Shown: one piece after another, positions 1-8,144 of the stretch
Layout: every line of letters starts with the position of its first letter
How positions within the stretch are numbered: the stretch's first letter is position 1
Source of the DNA: Nostoc sp. KVJ20
GTDB lineage: Bacteria > Cyanobacteriota > Cyanobacteriia > Cyanobacteriales > Nostocaceae
Direction of reading: 5' to 3'
Length of the DNA: 42,227 nucleotides
Assembly: GCF_001712795.1 (NCBI RefSeq)
Contig: NZ_KV757659.1
Coordinates: 1 to 42,227 of the forward strand
The notes under the pieces: model-generated
What the model saw: the letters and a program-made list of their open reading frames with translations, nothing else
What the model was told of the DNA's origin: nothing
Database searches by the model: none
Translations under genes and position numbers: made by a program

Positions 1-137
1 AAGAATTGGCTCGTCGTCGTGCTAATTGGCAACCTCCTGCACCACGTTACACTAAAGGCGTGTTGGCGAAATATGCCAAATTGGTATCTTCTAGCAGTAT
101 TGGTGCTGTGACAGATTTGGACTTGTTCAATAACTAG
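1..137 (+). CDS. ilvD: Dihydroxy-acid dehydratase, C-terminal end (partial)
   Basis: Only the last 44 codons are present; the gene enters from the left edge (first full codon at position 3) and stops at TAG 135-137. The residues include [20 protein letters not shown] and a terminal GAVTD, which is the conserved C-terminus of IlvD, the Fe-S dehydratase of branched-chain amino-acid synthesis. The catalytic and cluster-binding parts lie outside the window, so integrity cannot be judged. It converges on the glycosyltransferase gene downstream. Confidence 0.85.
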
Positions 138-152
138 TTATTAAAGTTTTGA

Positions 153-196
153 GAAGTGAGGAGCCAGAATAAAGATGCCTCCTGGCTCTCTACTTC
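153..196 (+). terminator. Hairpin downstream of ilvD
   Basis: GAAGTGAGGAGCCAG (153-167) and CTGGCTCTCTACTTC (182-196) form a nearly complete 15-bp inverted repeat with a 14-nt loop, 15 nt after the ilvD stop. There is no clear T-run after the 3' arm, so an intrinsic terminator or mRNA 3' stabiliser is likely but not certain. It lies between two convergent genes and could serve both strands. Confidence 0.5.
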
Positions 197-233
197 AGGC
201 TAGATTCAGCGCTATTGACAAGCTTCTTTAGAT

Positions 234-1070
234 TTAAAGAAGGGCAAATGCTTTTGGCGTTAATGAGATTTTTCCTTTAGTACTATAAGTGTTTACAAGC
301 TGCTTTAAACGTTCAACAGCATTGTCCTGAAAGATGAAATAGTTAGCTTGGTTACTGATAATCAGCGATAGCTCAGTTGCCCATTGCTCATAGTTAGAAC
401 TACCAATAATACCGATAGAAGACTGAATATAATTAACAAGAATGCTGTTATTGAGACCAAAGCCACCTTCACCCCAGATACAAGCACATTGCAGCAAATA
501 CTCGTAGTCCGCGAATACTTGAAACTGGGGATTCCATCTAGGAGCATTGCTTCGGTAGTGGACGAAACCATTGCTGTCGAATATCTCTTGTTGCCATAGA
601 AGCTGCTGTAAGGAGCAGCAATTGCTAGGCGAAACAAACGGCTTACCTTGGCGAACAACACTACCATTACGGATGACATCGCGGCGGCGCTGCTGTCTTG
701 CCATGCTGTATCGGACATTGGGATGTTGTTCAAAGTACTGCCGCATTGAGGCAACGAATTCAGGAGCAATGCTATTGTCATCGTCCAGGTATGAAACAAT
801 GTCACCACCAGCTGCATCTAGTCCCAGGTTACGAGCGTAGCACAAGCCAAAGCCACTGCTCGGTAATGGGTGTTCCATTTCAATGTAACTGATGGGAAAA
901 TCAGCTTTTGCCCTAATGCTATTGATGATATCTTTGGTATCAGGATTAGCGCCATCATTGATGACGATCCACTCGAAATTGCGGTCAGTTTGACTTTGAA
1001 TGCTTGGCAGTGCAGTAGATGCCAGCTGCATAGGCCTATTGTAGGTTGCAGTAATGATTGATAGTTTCAA
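234..1070 (-). CDS. Glycosyltransferase family 2
   Basis: 278 residues beginning LSIITATYNRP, the beta-strand/loop that opens GT-A fold family-2 transferases. The first nucleotide-binding acid sits in VIND (about D39) and the metal-binding triplet in YLDDDNS (D96-D98). Family members transfer a sugar from a nucleotide-sugar to a lipid, glycan or protein acceptor. The acceptor cannot be told from sequence. No membrane segment or signal peptide is visible, so it is probably cytoplasmic. It stands alone with repeats upstream and convergent ilvD downstream, which gives no pathway hint. The start is the ATG at 1070; the next residues are standard for the family. Confidence 0.85.
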   Translation of the reverse strand: MKLSIITATYNRPMQLASTALPSIQSQTDRNFEWIVINDGANPDTKDIINSIRAKADFPISYIEMEHPLPSSGFGLCYARNLGLDAAGGDIVSYLDDDNSIAPEFVASMRQYFEQHPNVRYSMARQQRRRDVIRNGSVVRQGKPFVSPSNCCSLQQLLWQQEIFDSNGFVHYRSNAPRWNPQFQVFADYEYLLQCACIWGEGGFGLNNSILVNYIQSSIGIIGSSNYEQWATELSLIISNQANYFIFQDNAVERLKQLVNTYSTKGKISLTPKAFALL

Positions 1071-1098
1071 AACTCTATACCTCTATCAGTTGATTGCG

Positions 1099-1216
1099 TT
1101 ATCGAGGATGTTGGAGGCAGAGGGCAGGATAGCGCAGCGTTAGCGAGTCCGCGAGCGTCGGCAGGAGGAAAACTGCCCGACGCTCCTCTCCTGAGCTACC
1201 GCTACGCTATCTGTAA
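1099..1216. repeat. Dispersed Nostoc-type repeat in the 1071-1552 spacer
   Basis: The core ATCGAGGATGTTGGAGGCAG, followed by AGCGCAGCGTTAGCGAGTCC, is shared with 40564-40620. Inside it GAGCGTCGG and CCCGACGCTC form a hairpin around a short loop. The rest of the spacer to 1552 holds a second short repeat (GGCGTAGCCCGCCGAAGGCA near 1510-1533) and no convincing gene; a 65-codon minus-strand frame there has no protein-like features. Confidence 0.6.
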
Positions 1217-1552
1217 CAGCCCGCGACCATAGGGTCTTGGGTTTAAGACAAGAACTCCAAAAATTCTAGTTTTGTGGCTCTTTTTCATGAGGGGTTTGAA
1301 TCTAGGGTGTTGACTCTGTACCCTTTAGCCCGTAAGACTTCATGCAAAAAATAACACGAATAATTTTCCCAAAAATTCCCGAAAAATGCACAAAGTCAAC
1401 AGCCTAGTTTGAATCCTATAAGTGAAAAAACCTCCTGCCTCCTTCAACGTACAATTACGTATATTAATTGCAAATAAAACTACTTCATACACAAATGTAA
1501 GTTTTAGCGTAGGCGTAGCCCGCCGAAGGCATCGCACCTTTTTTGTCTGACC

Positions 1553-1933
1553 TCACAAAATCGCGTTGCTCCCGTTTGCCTGAGATTGAGCAATCACCCG
1601 GCGCAAATGCTCTTGATGATCGTCACCCCATTTTCCCAACGCCTCGATCACCGGCAGTAAAGTTTCTCCAAACTCGGTTAATGTGTATTCAACCTTGGGG
1701 GGCAACTCGGCGTAAATCTTTTTGGAAATCAGCCCGTGTCCTTCCAGTTGATTCAACTGCACGTGCAACACCCTACGGGTTACTCCCGGAATCTTTCTTT
1801 CTAAGTCGCCGGGGCGCTTAATACCTTGCGAAATAAAATAGATGAGGTGGATTTTCCACTTACCGTACAAGACTTCCCTGACGAGATCGAGCCCGCAATT
1901 CAGTTCTATCGGAATCTTTCTTTTGTACATCAT
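1553..1933 (-). CDS. HxlR-family (DUF24) winged-helix transcriptional regulator
   Basis: About 126 residues with the HxlR signature: an N-terminal Cys (NCGLDL) before the GKWKIHLIYF helix, GDLERKIPGVTRRVLHVQLNQL as the recognition region, and a wing containing VEYTLTEFG. Family members often sense electrophiles or oxidants through that Cys and repress or activate a neighbouring oxidoreductase. The ATG at 1933 is preferred: AGGA (1944-1941) is 7 nt upstream. A GTG two codons earlier is also possible. It is divergent from the SDR gene at 2161, which is its most likely target. Confidence 0.85.
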   Translation of the reverse strand: MMYKRKIPIELNCGLDLVREVLYGKWKIHLIYFISQGIKRPGDLERKIPGVTRRVLHVQLNQLEGHGLISKKIYAELPPKVEYTLTEFGETLLPVIEALGKWGDDHQEHLRRVIAQSQANGSNAIL

Positions 1934-1986
1934 CGCCACATCCTAAGCTCGACTTTATCCATTTTAAAATGTCAAACTCTGGGAGT

Positions 1987-2005
1987 CCCCCAGCAGAGCT
2001 GGGGG
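1987..2005. other. Perfect hairpin in the hxlR/SDR divergent spacer
   Basis: CCCCCAGC-AGA-GCTGGGGG forms a perfect 8-bp GC-rich stem with a 3-nt loop, just upstream of the GTAC palindrome and 54 nt from the regulator's start. It has no T-run on either side. It could shape the leader of the regulator mRNA or be a remnant of a repeat. Confidence 0.4.
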
Positions 2006-2006
2006 G

Positions 2007-2019
2007 GTACTTAATGTAC
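2007..2019. promoter_or_regulatory. Candidate HxlR operator
   Basis: GTACTTAATGTAC is a GTAC-N5-GTAC dyad in the 227-bp space between the divergent regulator and SDR genes. HxlR/DUF24 proteins are dimers that bind short TAC/GTA-type dyads near their own and neighbouring promoters. The assignment rests on position and symmetry only. Confidence 0.4.
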
Positions 2020-2154
2020 TAACGCATGAGTGATATTTGATACTTCTCAGACATCCCCTAACAAAATTCATTGTATCAAATTGTCATAGGGATAATTTTA
2101 TCTCCTTTGGACTTCATTATCAGTATTTTCAGCCTGTTACCACTGCGCGATAAT

Positions 2155-2208
2155 TTCAACATGAACACAAATACAAACATATTCAACATGAATACAAATA
2201 CAAACATA
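2155..2208 (+). repeat. 27-bp tandem duplication covering the SDR start codon
   Basis: Two adjacent copies of a 27-bp unit (2155-2181 and 2182-2208), each TTCAAC followed by ATGAAYACAAATACAAACAT, differ by one base (C/T). Each carries an in-frame ATG, so the SDR has two equivalent start codons (2161 and 2188). Confidence 0.85.
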
Positions 2209-2991
2209 CGAATTGATTCCACCGAACTACTCGGCAAAAAAGTTTTGGTAACAGGCGGGACAAAAGGCATAGGCGAAGCGATCGCTGCACGACTGAGACA
2301 AGCCGGTGCAACGGTCATGACTACCGCTCGTTCAATTCCCGAAAACCTTCAATCGCCTGACCTGTTCATAGGGACTGATCTCAGCACACCCGATGGGGCG
2401 AACAAACTTGTGCAGGAAGTATTCGCTCGTTTCGGCAGTGTGGACATCCTAATTAACAATGTCGGCGGCTCCTCTGCGCCAAGTGGTGGCGCGCTTGCTC
2501 TGACAGATGGGGATTGGCAGCAGGCATTCAATGACAATTTATTCGCCGCCGTCCGTTTGGATCGGGCATTTCTGCCCCGGATGCTTAAACAGAAGTCAGG
2601 TGTCATCATCCATATCTCGTCTATCCAGCGTCGGCTCCCACTTTACGACGCGACATTAGCGTATGCGGCGGCAAAAGCGGCGCTGACAACATACAGCAAA
2701 GGGCTGTCAAACGAAGTTGCCTCCTATGGGGTGCGTGTCAACACCGTTGCGCCCGGCTTCATCGAAACGAAGGCGGCTGAGAGACTCATCGAGACATTAG
2801 CTCAGAAGGCCGGCACTGACCTTGATGCTGAACGTCAAGGACTGATGGACTCACTCGGAGGAATCCCGATTGGACGACCGGGCCGCCCCGAAGAGGTCGC
2901 AGAGCTTGTCGCTTTTCTGGTGTCTGACCGCGCCTCTTACATCACAGGCGCTGAATATGTCATTGACGGAGGAACGATCCCGACCGTCTGA
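2161..2991 (+). CDS. SDR-family NAD(P)-dependent oxidoreductase
   Basis: Classical short-chain dehydrogenase: the nucleotide-binding TGGTKGIGEA motif, the NNVGG strand, a Ser in ISSIQ and the catalytic YAAAK pair, followed by VNTVAPGFIET and a C-terminal ITGAEYVIDGG. Substrate is unknown. The frame is open back to a TTG at 2071, but that extension is hydrophobic and unlike the family. The ATG at 2161 or 2188 is more likely, and neither has a clear ribosome-binding site. The coding DNA is richer in GC and CG dinucleotides than its neighbours, which together with the adjacent HxlR gene suggests acquisition as a regulator-enzyme pair. Confidence 0.85.
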   Translation: MNTNTNIFNMNTNTNIRIDSTELLGKKVLVTGGTKGIGEAIAARLRQAGATVMTTARSIPENLQSPDLFIGTDLSTPDGANKLVQEVFARFGSVDILINNVGGSSAPSGGALALTDGDWQQAFNDNLFAAVRLDRAFLPRMLKQKSGVIIHISSIQRRLPLYDATLAYAAAKAALTTYSKGLSNEVASYGVRVNTVAPGFIETKAAERLIETLAQKAGTDLDAERQGLMDSLGGIPIGRPGRPEEVAELVAFLVSDRASYITGAEYVIDGGTIPTV

Positions 2992-3704
2992 TGCCCAAGC
3001 GAGAACAAATCAACATTACGAAATTTGGAGGTACTGATTCTTCACCTCCCAGCTAGGGTGTTGACTTTGGGTAAAAAAGCAATAAGAGAGCGCAGCTATT
3101 ACATTAGTAAGGTTAAACCAGGTTAAAGTTTAGAGTTTAAAAACATCTTAAACAACTAAAAATATTGCAAATTTGCAGAAATTACCCATCCAAATTACGT
3201 TTGGTCAACATATCAATAAAGAGAATGGACATGAGAAGATTTTGCCCAAAAGCTGTATATGCACCGCTCCAATATTGAAATTCATCTGTGATTAACAGGA
3301 CACAGCAAAAGCTAGTAAATAAAGTGAATATATACACTGGATAAAATAATTTATTTGGTATATCCTTCAACTCAGATTGCCCTTGTTAAAAAAGATGGAT
3401 AAGGCATGAACTCGTAATCAAATGCAAGCGCCGTCGATAAAAGCCCTATTCGCAAGCGTCTTCCTTTGGGAAAAGGGCTTTCATTGCCACAATACTTGTC
3501 TCTTGCTACTAATGCTGACCTTGGACGCATATGCCTCTTGTACTGAATTACCTGTAGCTGGAAGCGATAAGCTCTTCTTAAACCTTCTTCAAAGGATACG
3601 AAGACAGCTCCGGCTTGCTTCTTTGTTCGCAATAAGTACATAAAAATGTGAGAAAATTGACCTCGTAATTCATGCCAAATTTTAAATTGCTCAAAGTCAA
3701 TTTT
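2992..3704. other. Spacer with no convincing gene
   Basis: This stretch contains a minus-strand frame at 3182-3370 (two hydrophobic segments, TTG start only, no ribosome-binding site), which could be a gene relic. At 3436-3482 there is a stem made of AAAGCCCT and AGGGCTTT. The block 3410-3640 reads like a dispersed repeat. I cannot assign a function to any of it. Confidence 0.3.
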
Positions 3705-4115
3705 ATGAAAAAGAACTATGTTCTCCTCACATACGCCTTATTGATTTGCACTGCTGCGCCTCAAAAAGCTCTAGCAGATGAGGTTTGGAAAACGGAAGAA
3801 TATAAAGTGGTTTATCAAGAAGATCGTAATAAAACTGCCGTGTGGCGGTATGGTAGCGATGGAGTAATCTTCATTGATGGTTTAGCAGGAGTGTTTAATG
3901 ACCGAGGTTCATACAATGGTTATTGGATACAAAAGTCTTCATCGGTACGTTGCGATACCTATAGAGAAGGGGCAGATGGGAAACCTACCTATCATTGGGG
4001 CAGATTTAAAGTCACTTTCATTGATTCAAAATTCCCCTCCCGTTGGAAAGCTGATATTAGCCTTTGCGATCGCAATCCTGTGATGACTTTAAACGGTACA
4101 CCTGTTACACAGTAA
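3705..4115 (+). CDS. Secreted protein of unknown function
   Basis: 136 residues from ATG 3705. An N-terminal signal peptide is evident: KK, a hydrophobic stretch YVLLTYALLICTAA and a cleavage-like ALADE site, so the product is probably periplasmic. The mature part (about 110 residues) is rich in aromatic and charged residues (YKVVYQEDRNKTAVWRYGSD) and has two Cys (in VRCDTY and SLCDRN) that could form a disulfide. The frame extends 11 codons upstream to an ATG at 3672, but the signal-peptide start is preferred. No family is recognised. It runs in the same direction as the next gene, 73 bp away. Confidence 0.6.
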   Translation: MKKNYVLLTYALLICTAAPQKALADEVWKTEEYKVVYQEDRNKTAVWRYGSDGVIFIDGLAGVFNDRGSYNGYWIQKSSSVRCDTYREGADGKPTYHWGRFKVTFIDSKFPSRWKADISLCDRNPVMTLNGTPVTQ

Positions 4116-4188
4116 TCACTATGTAATCAAGAAGTGTAGGTACGTCACCAGTACTGTCTGTTTGCCCCATATCCTCAATATTCTCAAT

Positions 4189-4599
4189 ATGAATATCGAC
4201 CGATTGCAAGAACTTAAGCAAAAACTCACGAATGACGCAGACTTGTCCGATATCTGGCTATTTTATATGGATCATTTTGCGGATCATCTAGAATTCACTG
4301 ACATGGGTGAGCCTGCCTATAATGAATATCTAGATGCTGTCCTCCAAAAAACTTGTCAGCAGATGTTTGACAGGGCAATAAAGATTAGTGACTGTTTGCT
4401 GATCTACATAGCTCCGTATCATTTTTTTCATGGAGCTTTTCAAATTGAAGGGCGTATTGGAGGTGTGATTTATTTCGAGGATGTCAAAATTGGGTTAATT
4501 GCAGTGTCGGCAGATTATCCTCCTACCGATGCGGTTAAGTATTCACGTTTTTCGGAGGTAATTCAACTGTCTGCTCCTAATGGCAACGATTACAATTGA
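4189..4599 (+). CDS. Hypothetical cytoplasmic protein
   Basis: 136 residues from ATG 4189, with nine more in-frame codons back to a TTG. It starts with a charged helix (IDRLQELKQKLTNDADLSDI), has a central LEFTDMGEPAYNEYLDAVL segment, and an alternating C-terminal half that reads as a small beta-sheet (GGVIYFEDVKIGLIAVSADY). No signal peptide or membrane segment. The overall composition is that of immunity- or adaptor-like small proteins, but no family is recognised and no partner toxin is visible beside it. Confidence 0.5.
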   Translation: MNIDRLQELKQKLTNDADLSDIWLFYMDHFADHLEFTDMGEPAYNEYLDAVLQKTCQQMFDRAIKISDCLLIYIAPYHFFHGAFQIEGRIGGVIYFEDVKIGLIAVSADYPPTDAVKYSRFSEVIQLSAPNGNDYN

Positions 4600-4997
4600 G
4601 AGAAGCACAACTATAGATATTTCAAGAAGTACGTAAGCGTAGCCCGCACTTCTCTACGAGACGCTCTTGCTAGCTTGCTTCGACGTTCGCGTAGCGTCCT
4701 GTAGGGAAGCGGTACGGCAAGCTCAGTGACCACCGCAGGCACCGCATTTCTTGACAGGGCAGGCACAGTTTTCAATTCATGTTATTAGAACGAGGTTTTG
4801 TTGGGTTGCAACAAGACAAGACAAGACAATTTCTTAAGGGCAGTGACTATCACGAAAATACTCTACTGAGTTATTCACTTCACTAAACATAGACATCGCC
4901 AATTCAATTATCCTGCTCATAAAAACAAAACAATGCCTAATTTACATCACTTTCAGCCTTAACTGAACCGTATTGGCTTAGAAGGATTGAATTTACG
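4600..4997. repeat. Repeat-rich spacer
   Basis: 4630-4750 is a mosaic of short Nostoc-type palindromic units (GTAAGCGTAGCCCGC, TACGAGACGCTCTTGCTAGC, CTGTAGGGAAGC). 4810-4828 is an ACAAG pentanucleotide run. The remainder to 4997 shows nothing recognisable. Confidence 0.6.
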
Positions 4998-6269
4998 TTA
5001 ACAGTGTTGTTGTTTTTTGAACAGTGACAACAGCAAACACAGAAGTCCCATTACTATCAACGATACTGAAGAAACAGATTCTGGGACAGGCTGAGGGTTT
5101 TGCACAGGCTGATAATTGATGAAATTTCCTTGAATTGGGCTGAGTGATTCCAAAAGTTGCTCAATATCGCCAGATATATTAGTGTCATTACCAACACTTT
5201 TAGAAGGGATGAGGCGGTTAAACGTTTGGCTACTCGATTCATCAAAATCTCCTATGAACCCAAGAAAATTTTGACCTATTTTACCTATAAGAGAGTCTAT
5301 CAGATTGTTAACATCAGTCTTGCTCCCTAATGAGGATAACTCTAAACTGCTGAGATTATTGACGTTTCCAATTGTTGTATTGTTAGTATTCGCCAACCAA
5401 TTGCCATTACCAATAATTTTATTTCCACTGGTAAAAACCCAGTTCCCATTACCAATAATTGTGTTATTAGTACCGAAGTCCCAATTGCCGTTTCCAATGG
5501 TTGCGTTGTCACTGCCGAAGTGCCAATTACCATTACCTAATGTTGAATTATTACTTCCGTCGTCCCAATACCAGTTGCCATTACCAAGAGTTGTATTACT
5601 ATTTCCAAATAGCCAGTTGCCATTACCAATGGTTACGTTGTCATTATTAAAGTTCCAGTTACCATTCCCAATGGTTACGCTGTTACTGCCATAATCCGAG
5701 TTAAAATTACCAATAGTTGCATTATTACTACCAAGATTCTTATTACCATTACCAATCGGTGCGTTGTCCTTATTAAAGGTTTGGCTACCAGGATTAGATG
5801 TATTCCCACCGTTACTAAAGGGTATGTTGTTACCAAGGACTTCTTTCAATGGATCGAAAGGCGATTGTTGAAGCAGACTTCTAGCACCTGCTATAGGATT
5901 ACTGCTACCTGCAAATGGGTTGGTAGCCCCACTTGGAATTGGATAACCACTGCCTGCAAACGGGTTACTACCTCCTGCCAATGTGTTATCAATACCTTTG
6001 AAAAAGTTATCACCTAAAATTGACTTTAATCGATCAAATATTAATTGCTGAAGCCCACTGCCAGCATCGCCTGCAAAGGGGTTGATACCGCTACCTGGAA
6101 TGGGATTGTTACCGTTACTTAATAACCGATTGCTACCACCTATCAACGGGCTGCCTTCAGCAGACAAACTGACATTAGCTGCAAAGGAACCAACGCTGTT
6201 AGGGACACCTGCACTTAAGGGATTAACTCCACCATTAAGGGGATTGACAGCAGACTCTTCCATTGGCAC
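4998..6269 (-). CDS. 14-residue-repeat (YadA-head-like) protein with PEP-CTERM-like tail
   Basis: 423 residues in three parts. Residues 1-180 are Gly/Asn/Pro-rich with recurring NPFAGS and NPIxG units. Residues about 183-310 are nine tandem units of consensus NGNWxFGxxNxTIG, 14 residues (42 bp) each, one with two extra residues. The spacing and the alternating I-G and N-G positions resemble the 14-residue left-handed beta-roll of trimeric autotransporter heads. The C-terminus PVPESVSSVSLIVMG, then a hydrophobic helix ending LFKKQQ, looks like a PEP-CTERM sorting tail with PES in place of PEP. No N-terminal signal peptide is visible, which is odd for an exported protein. GTG 6269 has GGA 6 nt upstream; ATG 6263 is the alternative. 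Confidence 0.65.
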   Translation of the reverse strand: MPMEESAVNPLNGGVNPLSAGVPNSVGSFAANVSLSAEGSPLIGGSNRLLSNGNNPIPGSGINPFAGDAGSGLQQLIFDRLKSILGDNFFKGIDNTLAGGSNPFAGSGYPIPSGATNPFAGSSNPIAGARSLLQQSPFDPLKEVLGNNIPFSNGGNTSNPGSQTFNKDNAPIGNGNKNLGSNNATIGNFNSDYGSNSVTIGNGNWNFNNDNVTIGNGNWLFGNSNTTLGNGNWYWDDGSNNSTLGNGNWHFGSDNATIGNGNWDFGTNNTIIGNGNWVFTSGNKIIGNGNWLANTNNTTIGNVNNLSSLELSSLGSKTDVNNLIDSLIGKIGQNFLGFIGDFDESSSQTFNRLIPSKSVGNDTNISGDIEQLLESLSPIQGNFINYQPVQNPQPVPESVSSVSLIVMGLLCLLLSLFKKQQHC

Positions 6270-6387
6270 TAATTTTCCTATTTTTAGTTAAAAATTTATG
6301 GAGAATTTACTACTTTTTATACCAATTAAAAATTTACTAAACCCAAAATCTCTCTAAAATAAAGGCTTTAATAATTTTGCTGTCAAA

Positions 6388-6600
6388 CTAACAGAAAATA
6401 TTGCTTAAATTCCTACCTGTAAATAGTTTTGTCCCACCAGTACCACCACCTTCTCCATTACCAATACCACTAAATATATTGGTGAGGTCTTCTTTACTGA
6501 GAACTCCTTCCAATCGACCGAAGGGTGATTGTAAAATTTAATTGCTCCCACTATTACTTGAATTTTCTGCTATTAGATCAATCCTCGTTATTGGATAAAA
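6388..6600 (-). pseudogene. Broken paralogue of the adjacent repeat protein
   Basis: Read on the minus strand, 6391-6537 encodes ILQSPFGRLEGVLSKEDLTN and then a Gly-rich run ending at TAG 6388-6390. It matches LLQQSPFDPLKEVLGNN of the intact protein just downstream. An in-frame TAA at 6538-6540 cuts it from the preceding open segment (ENSSNSGSN). It is too short and interrupted to be functional, and is most likely a relic of a tandem duplicate or of a longer original gene. Confidence 0.6.
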
Positions 6601-6968
6601 ATTTTGTTAGTATTGCAACATTAAATAGACAAAGCTTAAGTTTATTTAATGACTTGAACGTTACCAACACTAGTTAGTAGCTACTAGATTACTTAGTTAT
6701 CTCCACATGTAGATAACAAATTTTTTATCAATGTTACTTACATCTAAAGTTTATATAATTTAATTTTGAAGGACAATGCAAAATATTTTGATATATTTAT
6801 CAAACTTGTAGATATTTTTAGATTTCACTTAAAAAATTAACTGAAATGTTTGTATAAAAAATTTAATTTGGGTTAACTATTATATTGCAATGAATAATCT
6901 TTTGATAAACTTGCCATTTTTTTAGATATTTAATTAATCTGCCTTGATCCGGGGTTATCTCCCTTCTG
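6601..6968. other. AT-rich spacer
   Basis: Strongly AT-rich, with no frame longer than a few dozen codons on either strand, and no repeat or hairpin that I can support. It separates the repeat-protein locus from the decayed conflict-gene cluster. Confidence 0.6.
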
Positions 6969-7303
6969 TCACTTTCCGGGTATTCTAAATAGGGATATCT
7001 CACCTGCATTCTTAAAGCCACGAACTGTTATGCCTGTTATATCTACTGTTTTTCCAATTCTACTTTTTGCAGCATCAAAGTACTCAGCTTTTGCTTCTAT
7101 TTCTCCCCAACCACGCAAATCGCCAGCTTGGGCAACTTGGGCAACAGTCAAGCTTAATACCTCCCCCACCCTCTCACTCAATCTCTGTGCCAACATTCCG
7201 TGCCGCTATACAAGTTGCGATGTGCTTCCCCAAACTTCTGGGCAAACCCTTCAACCCTTCTTTGGGCGATTCGTATTTCCCGCTCCTTGTTTGTGGTAGG
7301 CAT
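6969..7303 (-). pseudogene. Frameshifted relic of a conflict-cluster accessory gene
   Basis: Two overlapping minus-strand frames. ATG 7303 opens a 41-codon frame (MPTTNKEREIRIAQRRVEGF, then AQKFGEAHRNL) ending at TGA 7178. A second frame runs from ATG 7196 to 6969 (LAQRLSERVGEVLSLTVAQV, ending FRIPGK). The first resembles the N-terminus of cyanobacterial proteins found beside MoxR/AAA and effector-associated-domain genes (recalled family resemblance, not searched). The shift between the two frames at about 7196-7178 suggests one gene broken by an indel or deletion. It follows the other decayed genes in the same direction. Confidence 0.5.
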
Positions 7304-7359
7304 CAAATAACCTCAACTAACTGCCATTGCAAATAACTCATTTCAAATAAAAGGCACAA

Positions 7360-7998
7360 TTAAATATTATCCCGCAGCCAATTTCTAAAAGCTTGAATTG
7401 CTTGGCTGCTACCAACAACTTGACTTTGCTGGACATATTGATTTACTAGCTCAATTATCGTAATATCTGGAAAAGTAGGACTAAAATTTGACTCTACATA
7501 TTTTCCACCTTGCAAGACGTTAATTTGTAAGCCTTGTTTTCCATATCGCCAAAGTTCTGGTACTCTCAAAATTTGGTAATTATCCAATTGCGTGCGAGAA
7601 GTTAAATCAATTTCTATGGCTAAGTCTGGGGGTGGGTCTACACTTAAATTTATGCGATTTTTACCAATAACTGCCGCTTGATTTTGAATGTAAAAACAAG
7701 TATCCGGTTCTACTCCCTGACTCATTTTTTCACTTTTTAAGGTAGTTGAACCTAAAGCATCATAATTGATACTTAGTTCATCCAGTAAAATTTTGACTAT
7801 ATCGCCAATAATTTCTTTGGCTTTTTCATGTTCGGGTAAGGGAACCATAATTTCTAAAAAACCATGACTATAGGAAATTCTGGCTGCGCGATGTTCTCCT
7901 AATTCCGCCAAAATATTTTCAAATTGCTGCCAGCTAACGTCCTCAAGTAACAGTTGCTGTCCCGGTTGAATCCTCAATTGTCTTAACTCTAAAAGCAT
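7360..7998 (-). CDS. Uma2-family (DUF820) PD-(D/E)XK-type protein
   Basis: 212 residues with Uma2 hallmarks: an N-terminal SWQQFENILAELGEHRAARI segment, then YSHGFLEIMVPLPEHEK, and the nuclease-like core PDTCFYI and PPDLAIEIDLTSRT, with GLQINVLQGGKYVES near the end. The fold is that of restriction-endonuclease-like proteins; the cellular role of the family, greatly expanded in cyanobacteria, is not established. The ATG at 7998 overlaps the end of the decayed AAA tail by 10 nt, so it may have been the last gene of that operon. The frame is intact, unlike its neighbours. Confidence 0.8.
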   Translation of the reverse strand: MLLELRQLRIQPGQQLLLEDVSWQQFENILAELGEHRAARISYSHGFLEIMVPLPEHEKAKEIIGDIVKILLDELSINYDALGSTTLKSEKMSQGVEPDTCFYIQNQAAVIGKNRINLSVDPPPDLAIEIDLTSRTQLDNYQILRVPELWRYGKQGLQINVLQGGKYVESNFSPTFPDITIIELVNQYVQQSQVVGSSQAIQAFRNWLRDNI

Positions 7999-8144
7999 AA
8001 AGATTCATCCAACTCTTTTACTACAATATATCGACCCCGCAACACACTAATTGCCGCATTCATCCCCTGCGGACTCATTTCAAACATCGGCACAAAACGG
8101 GCAATTTCCTCAGCCGTAGTTTGCCGCCAGCATTCACTAGGCAT
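7989..8144 (-). pseudogene. Out-of-frame tail of the AAA gene
   Basis: A 51-codon minus-strand frame (ATG 8144, TAG 7989-7991) encoding ECWRQTTAEEIARFVPMFEM and ending GRYIVVKELDESLCF. It starts just where the AAA frame stops, in a different phase, so it is probably the C-terminal end of the same or a neighbouring gene left after a deletion. Ends inside the Uma2 start region. Confidence 0.45.

Noticed and set aside
1340..1537. 65-codon minus-strand frame
   Set aside because: No ribosome-binding site, no family features and composed partly of dispersed repeat.
3372..3641. 89-codon minus-strand frame
   Set aside because: Its text (PFPKGRRLRIGLLSTA) comes from dispersed repeat units and has no family pattern; a relic at best.
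4800..4835. CRISPR-like short repeats
   Set aside because: The ACAAG and heptad runs have no spacers of constant length; they are simple tandem repeats. No cas gene is present.
5305..5694. Plus-strand frame opposite the 14-residue-repeat protein
   Set aside because: It is Leu/Pro/Gln-rich and only open because the antisense of the repeat lacks stops; the minus-strand protein is clearly the real one.
7360..7998. Uma2 gene as an active transposon or homing nuclease
   Set aside because: No inverted repeats or target duplications around it; Uma2 proteins are a stable chromosomal family in cyanobacteria.
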